Source: CF-46 sp963760735 (GTDB taxonomy: Bacteria; Chloroflexota; Limnocylindria; Limnocylindrales; CSP1-4). From it: a stretch of DNA of 64,000 nt. Positions 1 through 9,085 of the stretch are shown one piece after another. The stretch covers positions 1,798,001 through 1,862,000 of the forward strand of contig CAVXEB010000004.1 in the NCBI GenBank assembly GCA_963760735.1, written 5' to 3'. The position numbers were made by a program, and so were the translations under genes. The notes beneath the pieces are model-generated. The model was not told the origin of the DNA, made no database searches, and was given only the letters and a program-made list of their open reading frames with translations. Within the stretch, counting starts at the first letter, position 1, and each line of letters starts with the position of its first letter.

Positions 1-777
1 TGGTTGCCGCCCAGCGTGCCGAGATAGTCCGCGTAGGATCCGAACCCGGCCCCAACGCCCGAGACGACGAACAGCGCAAGCAGCATGACAGCGAGGCCAG
101 TCAGCGCACGCCATCGTCGGGTTCCGAGCAGCCAGCCGCCCATCGCGACCGGCGACAGCTTGACGGCGGCCGCGAGGCCGATCAAGCCGCCTGCAACCGC
201 TCGATCGCGATATCGCCAGGCGAGGATGTAGATCGCCGGCATGAACGAGTTGAAGTTGGCGACCGCGAGCTGCTCGCCGATCGAGAACGACAAGACGAAT
301 GCCAGAAGCACGCCCGGCAGACCCAGCCGCGAGGACGACGTAGAGCATCGTCCCGAGCAGAGCGACCCAGCAGGCCGCGACCCACGCGGCGTATCCCCAG
401 TCGACGGCCGCCAGCGGTCGCCAGATGACGGCGATCGGTGGCGGTGAGAGAAGCGGGGAGGTGTACAGGCCCGGCCATGCCAGCACGTTGCGATCACCCG
501 GCTGCAGGCGGTAGAGATCGTGACCTGCGTTGAGCCGCTCACCGGCGGCCAGGTAGGTGGTCGCGTCGGTGAACGGGTCCATCAGGTTGTTCGGCGTGTT
601 GTAGAAGCTGATGTTGGCGTTCGCCCAGAGGAGCGGAGTAACCAGCACCAGCGTCAGGAGCACGAGGTTCAGGGCCAGTCTCGACCGCGCGTGAAGAGGC
701 CGACCCCATCTCGATCGACCGTCACGGGTCGGGTGTTGGGAGGCATCGCGAGCAATGGCCACCGTGGGTTGTGCCAC
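1..777 (-). CDS. GT87-type membrane glycosyltransferase, partial, one frameshift
   Basis: This is the N-terminal part of a polytopic membrane protein that runs off the left edge. Read on the minus strand it shows a first hydrophobic segment (LLTLVLVTPLLWANA), a GERLNAGHDLY motif, a SPPPIAVIWRP motif and, further on, AVKLSPV. These features are typical of GT87/DUF2029 polyprenol-phosphate-mannose-dependent glycosyltransferases. It closely resembles the gene at 30552-31478. The frame shifts by one base near 322-324 (a CCC run); dropping one base joins VVLAAG to LPGVLLAF. The GTG start at 777 lies 6 nt after a TACACT box, so a leaderless mRNA is likely. The family assignment is good; the sugar and acceptor are unknown. 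Confidence 0.7.
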   Translation of the reverse strand, partial: MAQPTVAIARDASQHPTRDGRSRWGRPLHARSRLALNLVLLTLVLVTPLLWANANISFYNTPNNLMDPFTDATTYLAAGERLNAGHDLYRLQPGDRNVLAWPGLYTSPLLSPPPIAVIWRPLAAVDWGYAAWVAACWVALLGTMLYVVLAAGSAGRASGIRLVVLDRRAARGRQLQLVHAGDLHPRLAISRSSGCRRLDRPRGRRQAVAGRDGRLAARNPTMACADWPRCHAACAVRRLGRWGRVRILRGLSRHAGRQP

Positions 778-878
778 GACTTGAGTGTAGAGATGCCATA
801 GCTTGGTTCGCAGTGGTCCGAAACGACCATGACGAATGGGGGGCAAGGTCCACGGCGCGAGCCGCCGATAATCCTGAG
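778..878. promoter_or_regulatory. Divergent promoter region with two leaderless-type -10 boxes
   Basis: The 101-bp gap separates two divergent membrane-protein genes. On the minus strand TACACT (784-789) ends 6 nt before the GTG at 777. On the plus strand GATAAT (867-872) ends 6 nt before the GTG at 879. This spacing would put transcription starts at or next to the start codons. No convincing -35 boxes were seen. Confidence 0.5.
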
Positions 879-2900
879 GTGTCGACGGTTCCCGAACTTG
901 CCCAGGCGTTCTTCGCTGGGCTCGCCGTAGCCCTCGTGGACCCCGAGGTCTGGAAGGCCGTCGGCGTCTGCCTGATCGTCGCAGGCGTGCTGTTTCTCGT
1001 TGGACGATGGATTGTCGCGCTGTTCGGTCTTGTGCCGACGAGTAGCCCGATGGCTGAGTTCGCCTCGGTCAGCCTCGCTGTCGGGACGCTCGTCACGACA
1101 TCCATCTGGGCGGCAGTAGGGTCAAAGGGTGCCTCTTCCCTGACACCGATCGCGGTTGTCTTCCTGTTCAGCATCGTCCTACGCCTCGCGCGTCGACGCG
1201 TCCCTGCCACTGCCGGCGAGAAGCCCGATCCGCCCGGTCCGCCCGCCCGCCGTCGACGACCCGGCATGATGGCGACGCTCGTTTGTGGGGTGTTCCTCGT
1301 CGTTGTGGGACTCGTCTACGGGGCAACCATGGCGCCAAGCCCGCGTGACGGCGTCCAGCCCCTGGCATTCTTCGACGAGGCCTTCTACTCCGTACTCTCG
1401 TCCAAGCTCGCGCATACCGGGGTCGAGTCCATCTATGCGCCCTCCGGTTTTGACGCGCTGCCGTCGCTATCGCCACAGACCTGGTACCACTGGGGCGAGA
1501 TCTGGTTGGCATCAGCGGCCATCCGCCTGTCAGGCCTTGACCCACTCCTGGCCCGTCACTACGTGGCCTTGCCCATCCTTGTCCTTGCAGCCTGCGGCTT
1601 GCTCGGAACCCTCGTCCGCAGGGTGGCCCAGACGTCGTCGCGCACCGCGTTGCTGTTCGGCGCAGCGTGCTTCCTGATCTTTGCGCCGATCCCCATCCCT
1701 GGGACGTTCTTCGGTGCATGGGCGCGTGGGGGCATCTTCGGCGTGACGATGTACGGCACGGCCATGGTGGTGATTCTTCTCGCCGCGTACCTCGTATTGC
1801 GTCGACGCGACCTCGAAGGTAACGACCCATCGTGGGTGCTGTTCGTCGGCGCCACGATCGCGAGCATCCTGCCCTTGCACATCATCATCGCGATCCTTGC
1901 GCTCGTCGGAGCCCTCGGGGCTGCGATCACAGCGGTCGTTCTGCGATGGGTCGAGGGGGTTCATTCGTTGCCAGCAGTCGACGCACCGGACCGCCGATTG
2001 ATACTGACGACAATTGCGGTCACGACGATCACGATCGCATGCGGATTGGCGACCGGGCATGGAATCGGGGCGAGTGGTCTCTCACCGACGGTTGCCCCGT
2101 TCAATGAGGCCTGGCGCGAAGCCATCGCAAAGACCGCCGCCGGATCCCTTCTGTTCTTTGCGATCCTGGTCGCCGTTTGGCGCGATCGTCGATCCCGTGG
2201 GCCGGTGTTCTGGACGGCCATCGGGGTCCTCAGCCTGATCGGATTCGGGGCGCTCGCCTGGGGCGCGCGACTCGGCGACTTCACCATGTTCCATGTGTTC
2301 TACGCGGGGATTGCGGTCTTCGCCACGCCGATTGCAGCGGTCGCGATCTGGAATCTTGTCCACGACTTCCGGGTAACAGGGCGGCGCGTAGCGGCTCTTG
2401 CCATCACACTTGTGGCGATCGGGCAACTGGAGATGGGGTCACTAACGGCCGTCCTGCGGTTACAAGAATTCGGGCCGCACGACTACTACCCCGTGCCAAT
2501 CTCCGTCCTGAACTCAATCAAAGCATTGCCTGCTGATGCCAAGGTCGCGTACGCCTGTCGGCCACAGGAGGAGGTGGCGTTCTGGGACCCGCGACTCGAA
2601 GCGATCGCGGCCCACAGCGGTCGCCCGATCATGCCGATGTGCTTCCAGGCCGAGACGTTCCCGGCGATGACGGGTACCGTCGTCTCCCGCGATACCGCAA
2701 GCCCGCTGTTCGTCCATGCGCCTCAGCGCACGCTCTTTCCGACAGCGATGAGCCGGCCGTCAGCTGATCAAACTACCGACTTCCTCCGACTTCATGGCAT
2801 CGACTACATCTACGCCGATGGCCAGCATCCGAACACGCTCGTCCCACAGGCGGTCCCACTCGCCGCCGCAGGCGACGCCGTACTCCTGCAATTGCCGTGA
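879..2900 (+). CDS. Large polytopic membrane protein, GT-C glycosyltransferase-like
   Basis: The protein has 673 aa with about 12-13 predicted membrane segments and a soluble C-terminal tail of about 130 aa. The first large loop has a DEAFY motif followed by a TWYHWGE motif, which resembles the acidic extracytoplasmic loop of GT-C enzymes. I recognise no exact family. The GTG at 879 is chosen because it follows a GATAAT box by 6 nt; the 36 codons upstream are hydrophilic and unlike a membrane-protein start. The gene overlaps the upstream part of the next reading frame and is followed at 45 bp by a polyprenol-phosphate glycosyltransferase. A shared role in lipid-linked glycan assembly is inferred. 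Confidence 0.6.
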   Translation: MSTVPELAQAFFAGLAVALVDPEVWKAVGVCLIVAGVLFLVGRWIVALFGLVPTSSPMAEFASVSLAVGTLVTTSIWAAVGSKGASSLTPIAVVFLFSIVLRLARRRVPATAGEKPDPPGPPARRRRPGMMATLVCGVFLVVVGLVYGATMAPSPRDGVQPLAFFDEAFYSVLSSKLAHTGVESIYAPSGFDALPSLSPQTWYHWGEIWLASAAIRLSGLDPLLARHYVALPILVLAACGLLGTLVRRVAQTSSRTALLFGAACFLIFAPIPIPGTFFGAWARGGIFGVTMYGTAMVVILLAAYLVLRRRDLEGNDPSWVLFVGATIASILPLHIIIAILALVGALGAAITAVVLRWVEGVHSLPAVDAPDRRLILTTIAVTTITIACGLATGHGIGASGLSPTVAPFNEAWREAIAKTAAGSLLFFAILVAVWRDRRSRGPVFWTAIGVLSLIGFGALAWGARLGDFTMFHVFYAGIAVFATPIAAVAIWNLVHDFRVTGRRVAALAITLVAIGQLEMGSLTAVLRLQEFGPHDYYPVPISVLNSIKALPADAKVAYACRPQEEVAFWDPRLEAIAAHSGRPIMPMCFQAETFPAMTGTVVSRDTASPLFVHAPQRTLFPTAMSRPSADQTTDFLRLHGIDYIYADGQHPNTLVPQAVPLAAAGDAVLLQLP

Positions 2901-2944
2901 GGCCAACCCACCCAAGTCCAGTCGCGCCGTGGCGAGGAGGCTCT

Positions 2945-3904
2945 ATGCGCCCACTGATCTCCATCGTCATCCCCGCGATGAACGAGCTCGACAACATCGG
3001 TCCACTCGAGGCTGAGCTGAAGTCAACCCTGGCCGATCTTCCCTACGACTTCGAGTTCGTCGTGATCGACAACGGCAGCACTGACGGTACGGACGTTGCC
3101 GTAAAGGCAATTTGCGAACGCGACCCGCGATGGAAGTACGTTGCGTTCAGTCGTAACTTCGGCATCGAGGCCTCGCTCGCTGCCGGATACAAGATGGCGT
3201 CCGGCGACGCGATCGTTGTCCTGTACTCGGACCTTCAGGACCCGCCGCAGGTCATCCCCGAGTTCATCGAGAAGTGGCAGGAAGGCTTTGACGTTGTCTA
3301 CGGCGTCCGCACAATCCGACCGGGCGATGCGAAGTGGAGAAACGGCCTCATCAAGGTGGTCTACCGCGCCGTCGCAGCTCTTGCGGACGTGTCGATCCCG
3401 AAGAACGCAGGCGACTTCCGCCTGATCAGCAGGCGCGTGGCAGACGCCCTCGACGAGTGCAACGAATCGAATCGATACACACGCGGACTCATCGCGTGGC
3501 TTGGTTTTCGACAGGTCGGCATCGAGTATCGACGTCGCCCGAGAACTGCAGGGGAAAGCAAGGCACCGATCGGAAGCTTGATCACCTTTGCGTTGAATGC
3601 CTTCACCAGTTTCTCGATCAAACCCCTCCGCGTCTTCACGTTCATGGGCTTCGCCCTCCTCGCCATCAGCGTCCTCGCCGTGCCGATCTACGTCTTCCTC
3701 TACCTGACCGGGGACCCGCCCCCCGGAGTGACGACGTTGATCGTCCTGTCGTTCATCGGGATCGGGATCAACAGTCTGGGAATTGGCGTGCTCGGTGAGT
3801 ACCTCGGGCGGACGTATGCCGAGACCAAGCGACGGCCGCTATACGTGATCGCGGAAGCGGTCAACCTCGAAACCGAGGCCCTCGTTCTGGGCCGAGGCAA
3901 CTGA
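2945..3904 (+). CDS. Family 2 glycosyltransferase, GtrB/DPM1-like, with C-terminal membrane segments
   Basis: This 319-aa protein has a GT-A domain at about residues 1-220 (SIVIPAMNE at the start, DNGSTDGT, and YSDLQDPP as the metal-binding DXD-type motif). Two membrane helices follow, and it ends in the GEYLGRTYAE motif typical of GtrB/ArnC-like enzymes. Such proteins transfer a sugar from a nucleotide donor to undecaprenyl phosphate on the cytoplasmic face, supplying lipid-linked sugars to GT-C enzymes. The ATG at 2945 has a strong GAGGAGG at 2934-2940. An upstream in-frame start at 2897 would overlap the previous gene and has no such site. It is co-transcribed with its neighbours on both sides; the sugar is not determinable. 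Confidence 0.88.
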   Translation: MRPLISIVIPAMNELDNIGPLEAELKSTLADLPYDFEFVVIDNGSTDGTDVAVKAICERDPRWKYVAFSRNFGIEASLAAGYKMASGDAIVVLYSDLQDPPQVIPEFIEKWQEGFDVVYGVRTIRPGDAKWRNGLIKVVYRAVAALADVSIPKNAGDFRLISRRVADALDECNESNRYTRGLIAWLGFRQVGIEYRRRPRTAGESKAPIGSLITFALNAFTSFSIKPLRVFTFMGFALLAISVLAVPIYVFLYLTGDPPPGVTTLIVLSFIGIGINSLGIGVLGEYLGRTYAETKRRPLYVIAEAVNLETEALVLGRGN

Positions 3905-3906
3905 CG

Positions 3907-5625
3907 ATGCCCAAGGCCTCGGATCTCGTTGCGGGCTATCTCGCGGAGCAGGGCGTGCGCTCCGTCTTCGAACTCGTCGGCGGGATGATTACCCACCTTC
4001 TGGATTCGATCCACCGCGACGGACGCGTTCGGATTGTCAGCATGCATCACGAACAGGGCGCGGCGTTTGCAGCCGAGGGCCACGCACGGATGACGGGCGT
4101 GCCGGGAGTCGCGATGGCGACGAGCGGGCCTGGTGCGATCAACCTGCTCACGGGGATCGCCAGCTGCTACTTCGACTCGACGCCTGCAGTCTTCATCACC
4201 GGCCAGGTGAACCGCGACGAGATGAAGGGCGATCGAGCGATCCGACAGATGGGGTTCCAGGAAACGGAGATCGTGTCTCTCGCTGCACCAATCACCAAAG
4301 CTGCCTGGCAGGTCGCAGAACCCGATCAGCTCCTGCCGATGCTGAAACGGTCGTTCGAGATCGCACTGGAGGGCCGACCCGGACCCGTCCTGCTCGACAT
4401 CCCCATGGACCTTCAACGAGCCGAACTACCCCCCCTGGCGTCTGACCCGAATACCGCTGCCTCCCGCTCAAGGGTCGACGATGGCGCGGTCGCTGCATTG
4501 ATGGACGCTCTCGGACGATCTGAGCGACCGCTGGTGTTGGTGGGTGGGGGCGTGCGAGCGGCGGGAGCCGCCGCGCCGATCCGCACTCTGCTACGCCAGC
4601 TCGGCGTTCCGGTGGTCCACTCCCTGATGGGCGTGGACGTTCTGCCTTCGAGCAACGAGCTGCGCATTGGAATGATCGGCTCCTACGGCAACCGCTGGGC
4701 GAACCTCGCTGTCGGCCGCTCCGATCTCCTCCTTGTGCTGGGAAGCCGACTCGACATCCGCCAGACGGGCTCGGAGACGGCAGCGTTCGCAGCCGGTCGC
4801 ACGATTTTCCACGTGGACTGTGATCCGGCTGAGATCAACAACCGCGTCAAAGGCGTCCGGCCGATCGTGGCGGACCTGAAGGACTTCGCCACAACGGCAA
4901 TCGAGCATTCCACCAGAACTTCGTTGCCTTCGTGGACGGCGTGGCGGCGGGAGATCGAGGAGCTTCGCAGTGGGTGGCCGGACACGAGTGAGCTTCACGG
5001 CGCTCCGGGGATCAATCCGAACGCGCTCATGCACCAACTCGCTGGGGTTTCGGGCGACGCCGCCGCCTACGTCGCTGACGTCGGTCAACACCAGATGTGG
5101 GCGGCGCAGTCGCTCGACCTCGGCGAGGACCAGAGATTCCTGACGTCGGGCGGGCTCGGGTCCATGGGCTTTGGGCTTCCTGCGGCCATCGGCGCCGCCT
5201 TGGCTACGGATCGACCGATCGTCTTGGTCGCCGGAGACGGCGGATTTCAGACCAACATCCAGGAGCTGCAGACCGTCGCCAGGAACCGTCTGCCGATCAA
5301 GATGGTGATCCTGAACAATCGATCGCACGGCATGGTCCGGCAGTTTCAGCAGAGCTACTTCGAGAGTCGTTTCCAGTCGACGGTCTGGGGTTACACCACC
5401 CCCGACTTCGCGGCCGTAGCCTCTGCCTACGACATTCCGTCGCACGCGATCCAGTCAGAGAGTGGCGTGGAACACGGTCTGGCGTGGGTCAGAGATCAGG
5501 CAGGGCCGGCACTGCTCGAGGTCAGCATCTCGCCGGAGGCGAACGTCTATCCGAAGATCGCGTTCGGTCGCCCGATCAGCGAGATGGAACCCTTCGCTAC
5601 TCCGGTGGCAATGGAGGGGACATGA
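3907..5625 (+). CDS. yerE: Thiamine-diphosphate-dependent enzyme, YerE/acetolactate-synthase-like
   Basis: The 572-aa protein has the full three-domain layout of the acetolactate synthase superfamily. The catalytic glutamate lies in the HHEQGAA motif (E49), and the ThDP/Mg motif is the GDGG segment with NN about 27 residues later (LNNRSHGM). Anabolic IlvB is possible by sequence. However, the gene directly follows a glycan glycosyltransferase (2 bp gap) and converges on a CDP-3,6-dideoxyhexose operon. In that setting the known relative is YerE, which adds a two-carbon unit from pyruvate to C4 of CDP-4-keto-3,6-dideoxyglucose in yersiniose synthesis. The enzyme class is secure; the YerE role is inferred from context. 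Its 3' end overlaps the convergent gene by 29 bp. Confidence 0.8.
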   Translation: MPKASDLVAGYLAEQGVRSVFELVGGMITHLLDSIHRDGRVRIVSMHHEQGAAFAAEGHARMTGVPGVAMATSGPGAINLLTGIASCYFDSTPAVFITGQVNRDEMKGDRAIRQMGFQETEIVSLAAPITKAAWQVAEPDQLLPMLKRSFEIALEGRPGPVLLDIPMDLQRAELPPLASDPNTAASRSRVDDGAVAALMDALGRSERPLVLVGGGVRAAGAAAPIRTLLRQLGVPVVHSLMGVDVLPSSNELRIGMIGSYGNRWANLAVGRSDLLLVLGSRLDIRQTGSETAAFAAGRTIFHVDCDPAEINNRVKGVRPIVADLKDFATTAIEHSTRTSLPSWTAWRREIEELRSGWPDTSELHGAPGINPNALMHQLAGVSGDAAAYVADVGQHQMWAAQSLDLGEDQRFLTSGGLGSMGFGLPAAIGAALATDRPIVLVAGDGGFQTNIQELQTVARNRLPIKMVILNNRSHGMVRQFQQSYFESRFQSTVWGYTTPDFAAVASAYDIPSHAIQSESGVEHGLAWVRDQAGPALLEVSISPEANVYPKIAFGRPISEMEPFATPVAMEGT

Positions 5626-6749
5626 CCGCGCCCGCGGTCCCGCCTCGGAAAGCCTCGGACTCGACGGTAACGACCGGCTTGCGGCCGATCAAGCCCCGCC
5701 CATACAGCGAGTGGCAGGTTCGGAGGAGCGCCTCCCGGAGCCCGACCTCAGCGCGATGAACCTCATCCATGCGATCCAGCACCGGAACGTAGTCTCGCGG
5801 AGGCTCCGGGGCCTTCGCGGGCCGCACGTCGAGGTCGCCAAAGAGTTCGGCGATCGTTGACGCGACGTCGGCGATCGATGCGGTACCAGGTCGGCTACCG
5901 ACGTTGTAGGTGTCGTACCGTCCGCCGACGACCAACAGCGTGAGCAAGGTGACGGACAGATCGATCGAGTAGCAAAAGCTCCGACGGCTGGTCCCATCCC
6001 CGAGCAGTTGCAGATACCCATCGTTATCGGCTTGCCGAAATCAGCGACGGGACGGCGAATCCGGAATCCAACGACTGGTATGGGCCGAGGGCCGAGAACA
6101 CTCGCGCGATCTTCACGTCTGCGGGCACCTGTCGACACAGGCGTTCCGCCGCCCGCTTTCCCTCTGCGTACGTCGAAGCGGGCTCCGCCTGGTCGGACCA
6201 GTCCCAAGTCTCCGGGATCGCCTCGACGTCAGCCGGCTGTCGTCCGTAAACAGCTCCGCTGCTGATCAGCACGAAACGGCGGATCGGCGATGTCTTGGCG
6301 ACTCTTGTAATCGCCGCGGCCATTTCGATCGTCGCGTCCAGGCTCTCGATCGGTTGGGCACGGATCACGTTCAGGTCGGTCGGAGCGCCCGCATGGATGA
6401 TGTAGTCGAATCGCTCATCGTCAAGTTCGGTGGCAAAGCGTCTACCCCAGGGGATCACGGTCACCTGACCAGCGTCGACCTGCGAGGCATAGCGCAGTCG
6501 GATGAGGTCTGGCCGGCTGGTCAGCACGGTGATCGCGCATGGACGTCCACGGCCAAGGCCGTTGAACCGAAGGACGCTTTCGAGGATGGACCGTCCGATA
6601 AACCCGCTCCCGCCGGTGAGGAGCAGGGACGCTCCCAGGAGCCGATCCATGTCATCGCCCACCGTCGATACCACGCGGTCGAGATCATTCAAGATGACGG
6701 CGTCGGGCTCGTCATTGGATCTGGTCGTCTGACGATCAGCCACGTCCAC
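5597..6749 (-). CDS. NAD(P)-dependent epimerase/reductase of nucleotide sugars, frameshifted
   Basis: This is an extended short-chain dehydrogenase. The Rossmann motif TGGSGFIG lies near the N-terminus, then IIHAGAP, the SSGAVYGRQP strand with its catalytic Ser, and STYAEGKRAAE with the YxxxK pair. The C-terminal part (GDGTSRRSFCYSIDL, then YNVGS) continues in another frame; the break is near 6030-6045 and fits one extra base. The start is probably the GTG at 6749 (23 nt after ddhC ends), because the longer in-frame N-terminus overlaps ddhC. As last gene of the CDP-dideoxyhexose operon, it is a candidate for the final C4 or side-chain reduction (YerF, ColC or RfbJ-like). The exact reaction is inferred. 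Confidence 0.7.
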
Positions 6750-6771
6750 GAGGGGAGTTTGCGACTCGTGC

Positions 6772-8108
6772 CTAGGCGACGGTTCGTCGGCCGTCGCCAC
6801 CACGCACGGCACGCTGCAGGACTTCGGCGACATGGTCGAGCATTTCATACGTCACGCCGGGATAGATCCCGACCCAGAACGAGTCGTTCATGATCCGATC
6901 CGCCGTGTCGAGGCCGCCCGCGACGCGAAAGTTGGTGCCCGCATAGGCGGGTTGCCGTGCGAGGTTGCCTCCGAACAGGAGCCGTGTCCTGACTCCGGCA
7001 GCCTCCAGAGCGGCGGTGACGGCATTCCGGGATCGGCCTTGTTCGCTCTTGACGGAGATCGGAAAGCCGAACCAACTCGGTTCGCTGCCGGCCGTTGCCT
7101 CGGGGAGGTCGAGCGCGTCGCTAAGGGGAGCGAGCAGCCCATGGAGATAGCGGAAGTTCTCCTGCCGGCGCCGGACGAAGTCGTCGAGCTTCGCGAGTTG
7201 GGCGACCCCGACCGCGGCCTGGAGATCGGTCGCCTTCAGGTTGTATCCGATCCGGCTATAGGTGTACTTGTGGTCGTAGCCGTGCGGCAATGTTCCGAGT
7301 GACCAGTCGAACCGCTTGCCACAAGCGTTGTCCTGTCCAGGGTCGCACCAGCAGTCGCGGCCCCAATCGCGGTAGGACTCGATGATCTTCTTCATCTGCG
7401 GGTTGTTCGTGAGCAGCGCCCCGCCCTCACCCATCGTCAGGTGGTGCGCGGGATAGAAGCTTACGGTCGCGACGTCCCCGAAGGTCCCGACCATTCGTCC
7501 GTGCCACTTTGAACCGACGGCGTCGCAGGTGTCCTCGATGAGCCAGAGGCTGTGGCGTTCGGCGATCGCGCGGATCGCGTCGACGTCGAATGGATTGCCC
7601 AACGTGTGAGCCAACATGATTGCTCGCGTCCTCGGACCGATCGCTGCTTCCACGAGACCGGGATCCGCGTTGTACGTCGGCAGGCTCGAATCGACGAAGA
7701 CCGGAACGAGGCCGTTCTGGATGATCGGGTTCACCGTCGTCGGGAAGCCTGCAGCGGCCGTGATGACTTCGTCGCCAGGGCTGAGTCTGCGCTCGCCCAT
7801 CTCGGCCGCAGTCAACGCGGTGACCGCGAGCAAGTTGGCGCTCGAGCCCGACTGTTGACGAGGATCGTGTGCCTCGCGCCGATCCATCGGGCAAATCGAC
7901 GTTCGAAGTCAACCGCGAAGCGGCCGGTCGTCAGCCAGAAGTCCAGAGAGGCATCGACGAGGTGACGGAGCTCATCTGCATCGAACACCTTCCCGGAGAC
8001 CGGGACGGCTGTTTCGCCAGGTCGGAACTCACCTATGGGAAACGCGACCGCGTGATACTCCTCGACGAGGTTGAGGATTTGCTCTCGGAGTTCGTCGGCA
8101 GCCGTCAC
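6772..8108 (-). CDS. ddhC: CDP-4-keto-6-deoxyglucose-3-dehydrase (E1), frameshifted
   Basis: This is a PLP- and [2Fe-2S]-dependent C3 dehydrase of the DegT/AHBA fold. The usual PLP lysine is replaced by His in the HHLTMGEGG motif, a hallmark of RfbH/AscC. The iron-sulfur cysteines follow C-X57-C-X1-C-X7-C exactly (EDTC, then CWC, then NAC of NACGKRF), and GTLPHGYDHKY is also diagnostic. The GTG at 8108 overlaps the ddhB stop (GTGA). The frame breaks near 7850, between HTILVN and SGSSANLL, consistent with one missing base. It removes the 3-hydroxyl of CDP-4-keto-6-deoxyglucose together with an E3 reductase (DdhD/AscD), which is not in this window. Confidence 0.9.
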
Positions 8109-9085
8109 CCGATCAGTTCTCGATACCACGGCACAGTCCGGTCGAGGCCCTCCCTGAGGCCGTACCTCGGCATCCAGCCGAGCCGATCACGCGCCTTGGT
8201 CGAGTCGAGCCACTGGGCCGGTATCTCATTGGGAGCGTGTCCTTCGACGATCGGGGCGAGGGACTCGTCTCCGATCGCCGCGCGAATCGCAGCAACCATC
8301 TCGAGGACGGCCACCCCTGCTCCGTTCCCGAAATTGAAGGCCTCGCCGTGCTCGCGACCTTCGATAAGGGCTGACGCCGTGGCGAGATAGGCATCCACGG
8401 CGTCGTCGACGAAGAGGTAGTCGCGTCGGAGGGTCCCGTCACTCCGGATGATCGGTCGCTCGCCACGCAGAAGCGATCGAATCGTTCCGGGCACGATCCG
8501 CTCCCAATTGAGGTCGCCACCTCCGTAGATGTTGGCGCACCGAGTGATCGCGATGGGCAGGCCATAGCTCTCGGCGTAGGCAACCGCGATCAGGTCCGCT
8601 GCGCTCTTCGACGCGTCATACACACTCCGCCCCGCGAGCGGATGATCCTCCACGTAGGGCAGCCGATCCGAATCTCCATACGCCTTGTCGCTCGAGGCCA
8701 CAACCACGGCCTCGACTGGTCGCGCGAGGCGACGAATGGCGTCGAGGAGCAAGTAGGTGCCCCTCACGTTCGATTCGAGCGACGCCACTGGGTGACGTTG
8801 GGCGTGCCGGACCTGCGTCTGGGCGCCTAGGTGGAACACCACATCGACCTCGTAGTCGACGAGAGCTCGCTCGAGATCCGAATTCTCGAGGCTCCCTCTG
8901 ACTTGCACCACGCGCCGGTCGTCGCCACTTCGGATGAACTCGGAGCGCGGATCCTCATCGCGCACGAGCGCGATGACTCGCACGTCAGCGGCGATCAGCG
9001 TTCGAACCAGCCAGGATCCGACCAAGCCGCTGGCGCCGGTGACAAAGACCGAGCGCCCGGCGAACGCCGATGCCGCGTCAGTCAC
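8105..9085 (-). CDS. ddhB: CDP-glucose 4,6-dehydratase
   Basis: The 326-aa extended SDR starts with TGASGLVGSWL, the NAD-binding motif. It has the RfbG-type active site with SSDKAYGD, then YDASKSAAD carrying the YxxxK pair, and RCANIYGGGD. It converts CDP-glucose to CDP-4-keto-6-deoxyglucose in the cytoplasm, the step after DdhA. The start is taken as the GTG at 9085, which overlaps the end of ddhA by 8 bp and places the Rossmann motif close to the N-terminus. The longer in-frame version would run about 90 bp further into ddhA with an arginine-rich extension. It is tightly coupled to ddhA upstream and ddhC downstream. Confidence 0.88.
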   Translation of the reverse strand: MTDAASAFAGRSVFVTGASGLVGSWLVRTLIAADVRVIALVRDEDPRSEFIRSGDDRRVVQVRGSLENSDLERALVDYEVDVVFHLGAQTQVRHAQRHPVASLESNVRGTYLLLDAIRRLARPVEAVVVASSDKAYGDSDRLPYVEDHPLAGRSVYDASKSAADLIAVAYAESYGLPIAITRCANIYGGGDLNWERIVPGTIRSLLRGERPIIRSDGTLRRDYLFVDDAVDAYLATASALIEGREHGEAFNFGNGAGVAVLEMVAAIRAAIGDESLAPIVEGHAPNEIPAQWLDSTKARDRLGWMPRYGLREGLDRTVPWYRELIG

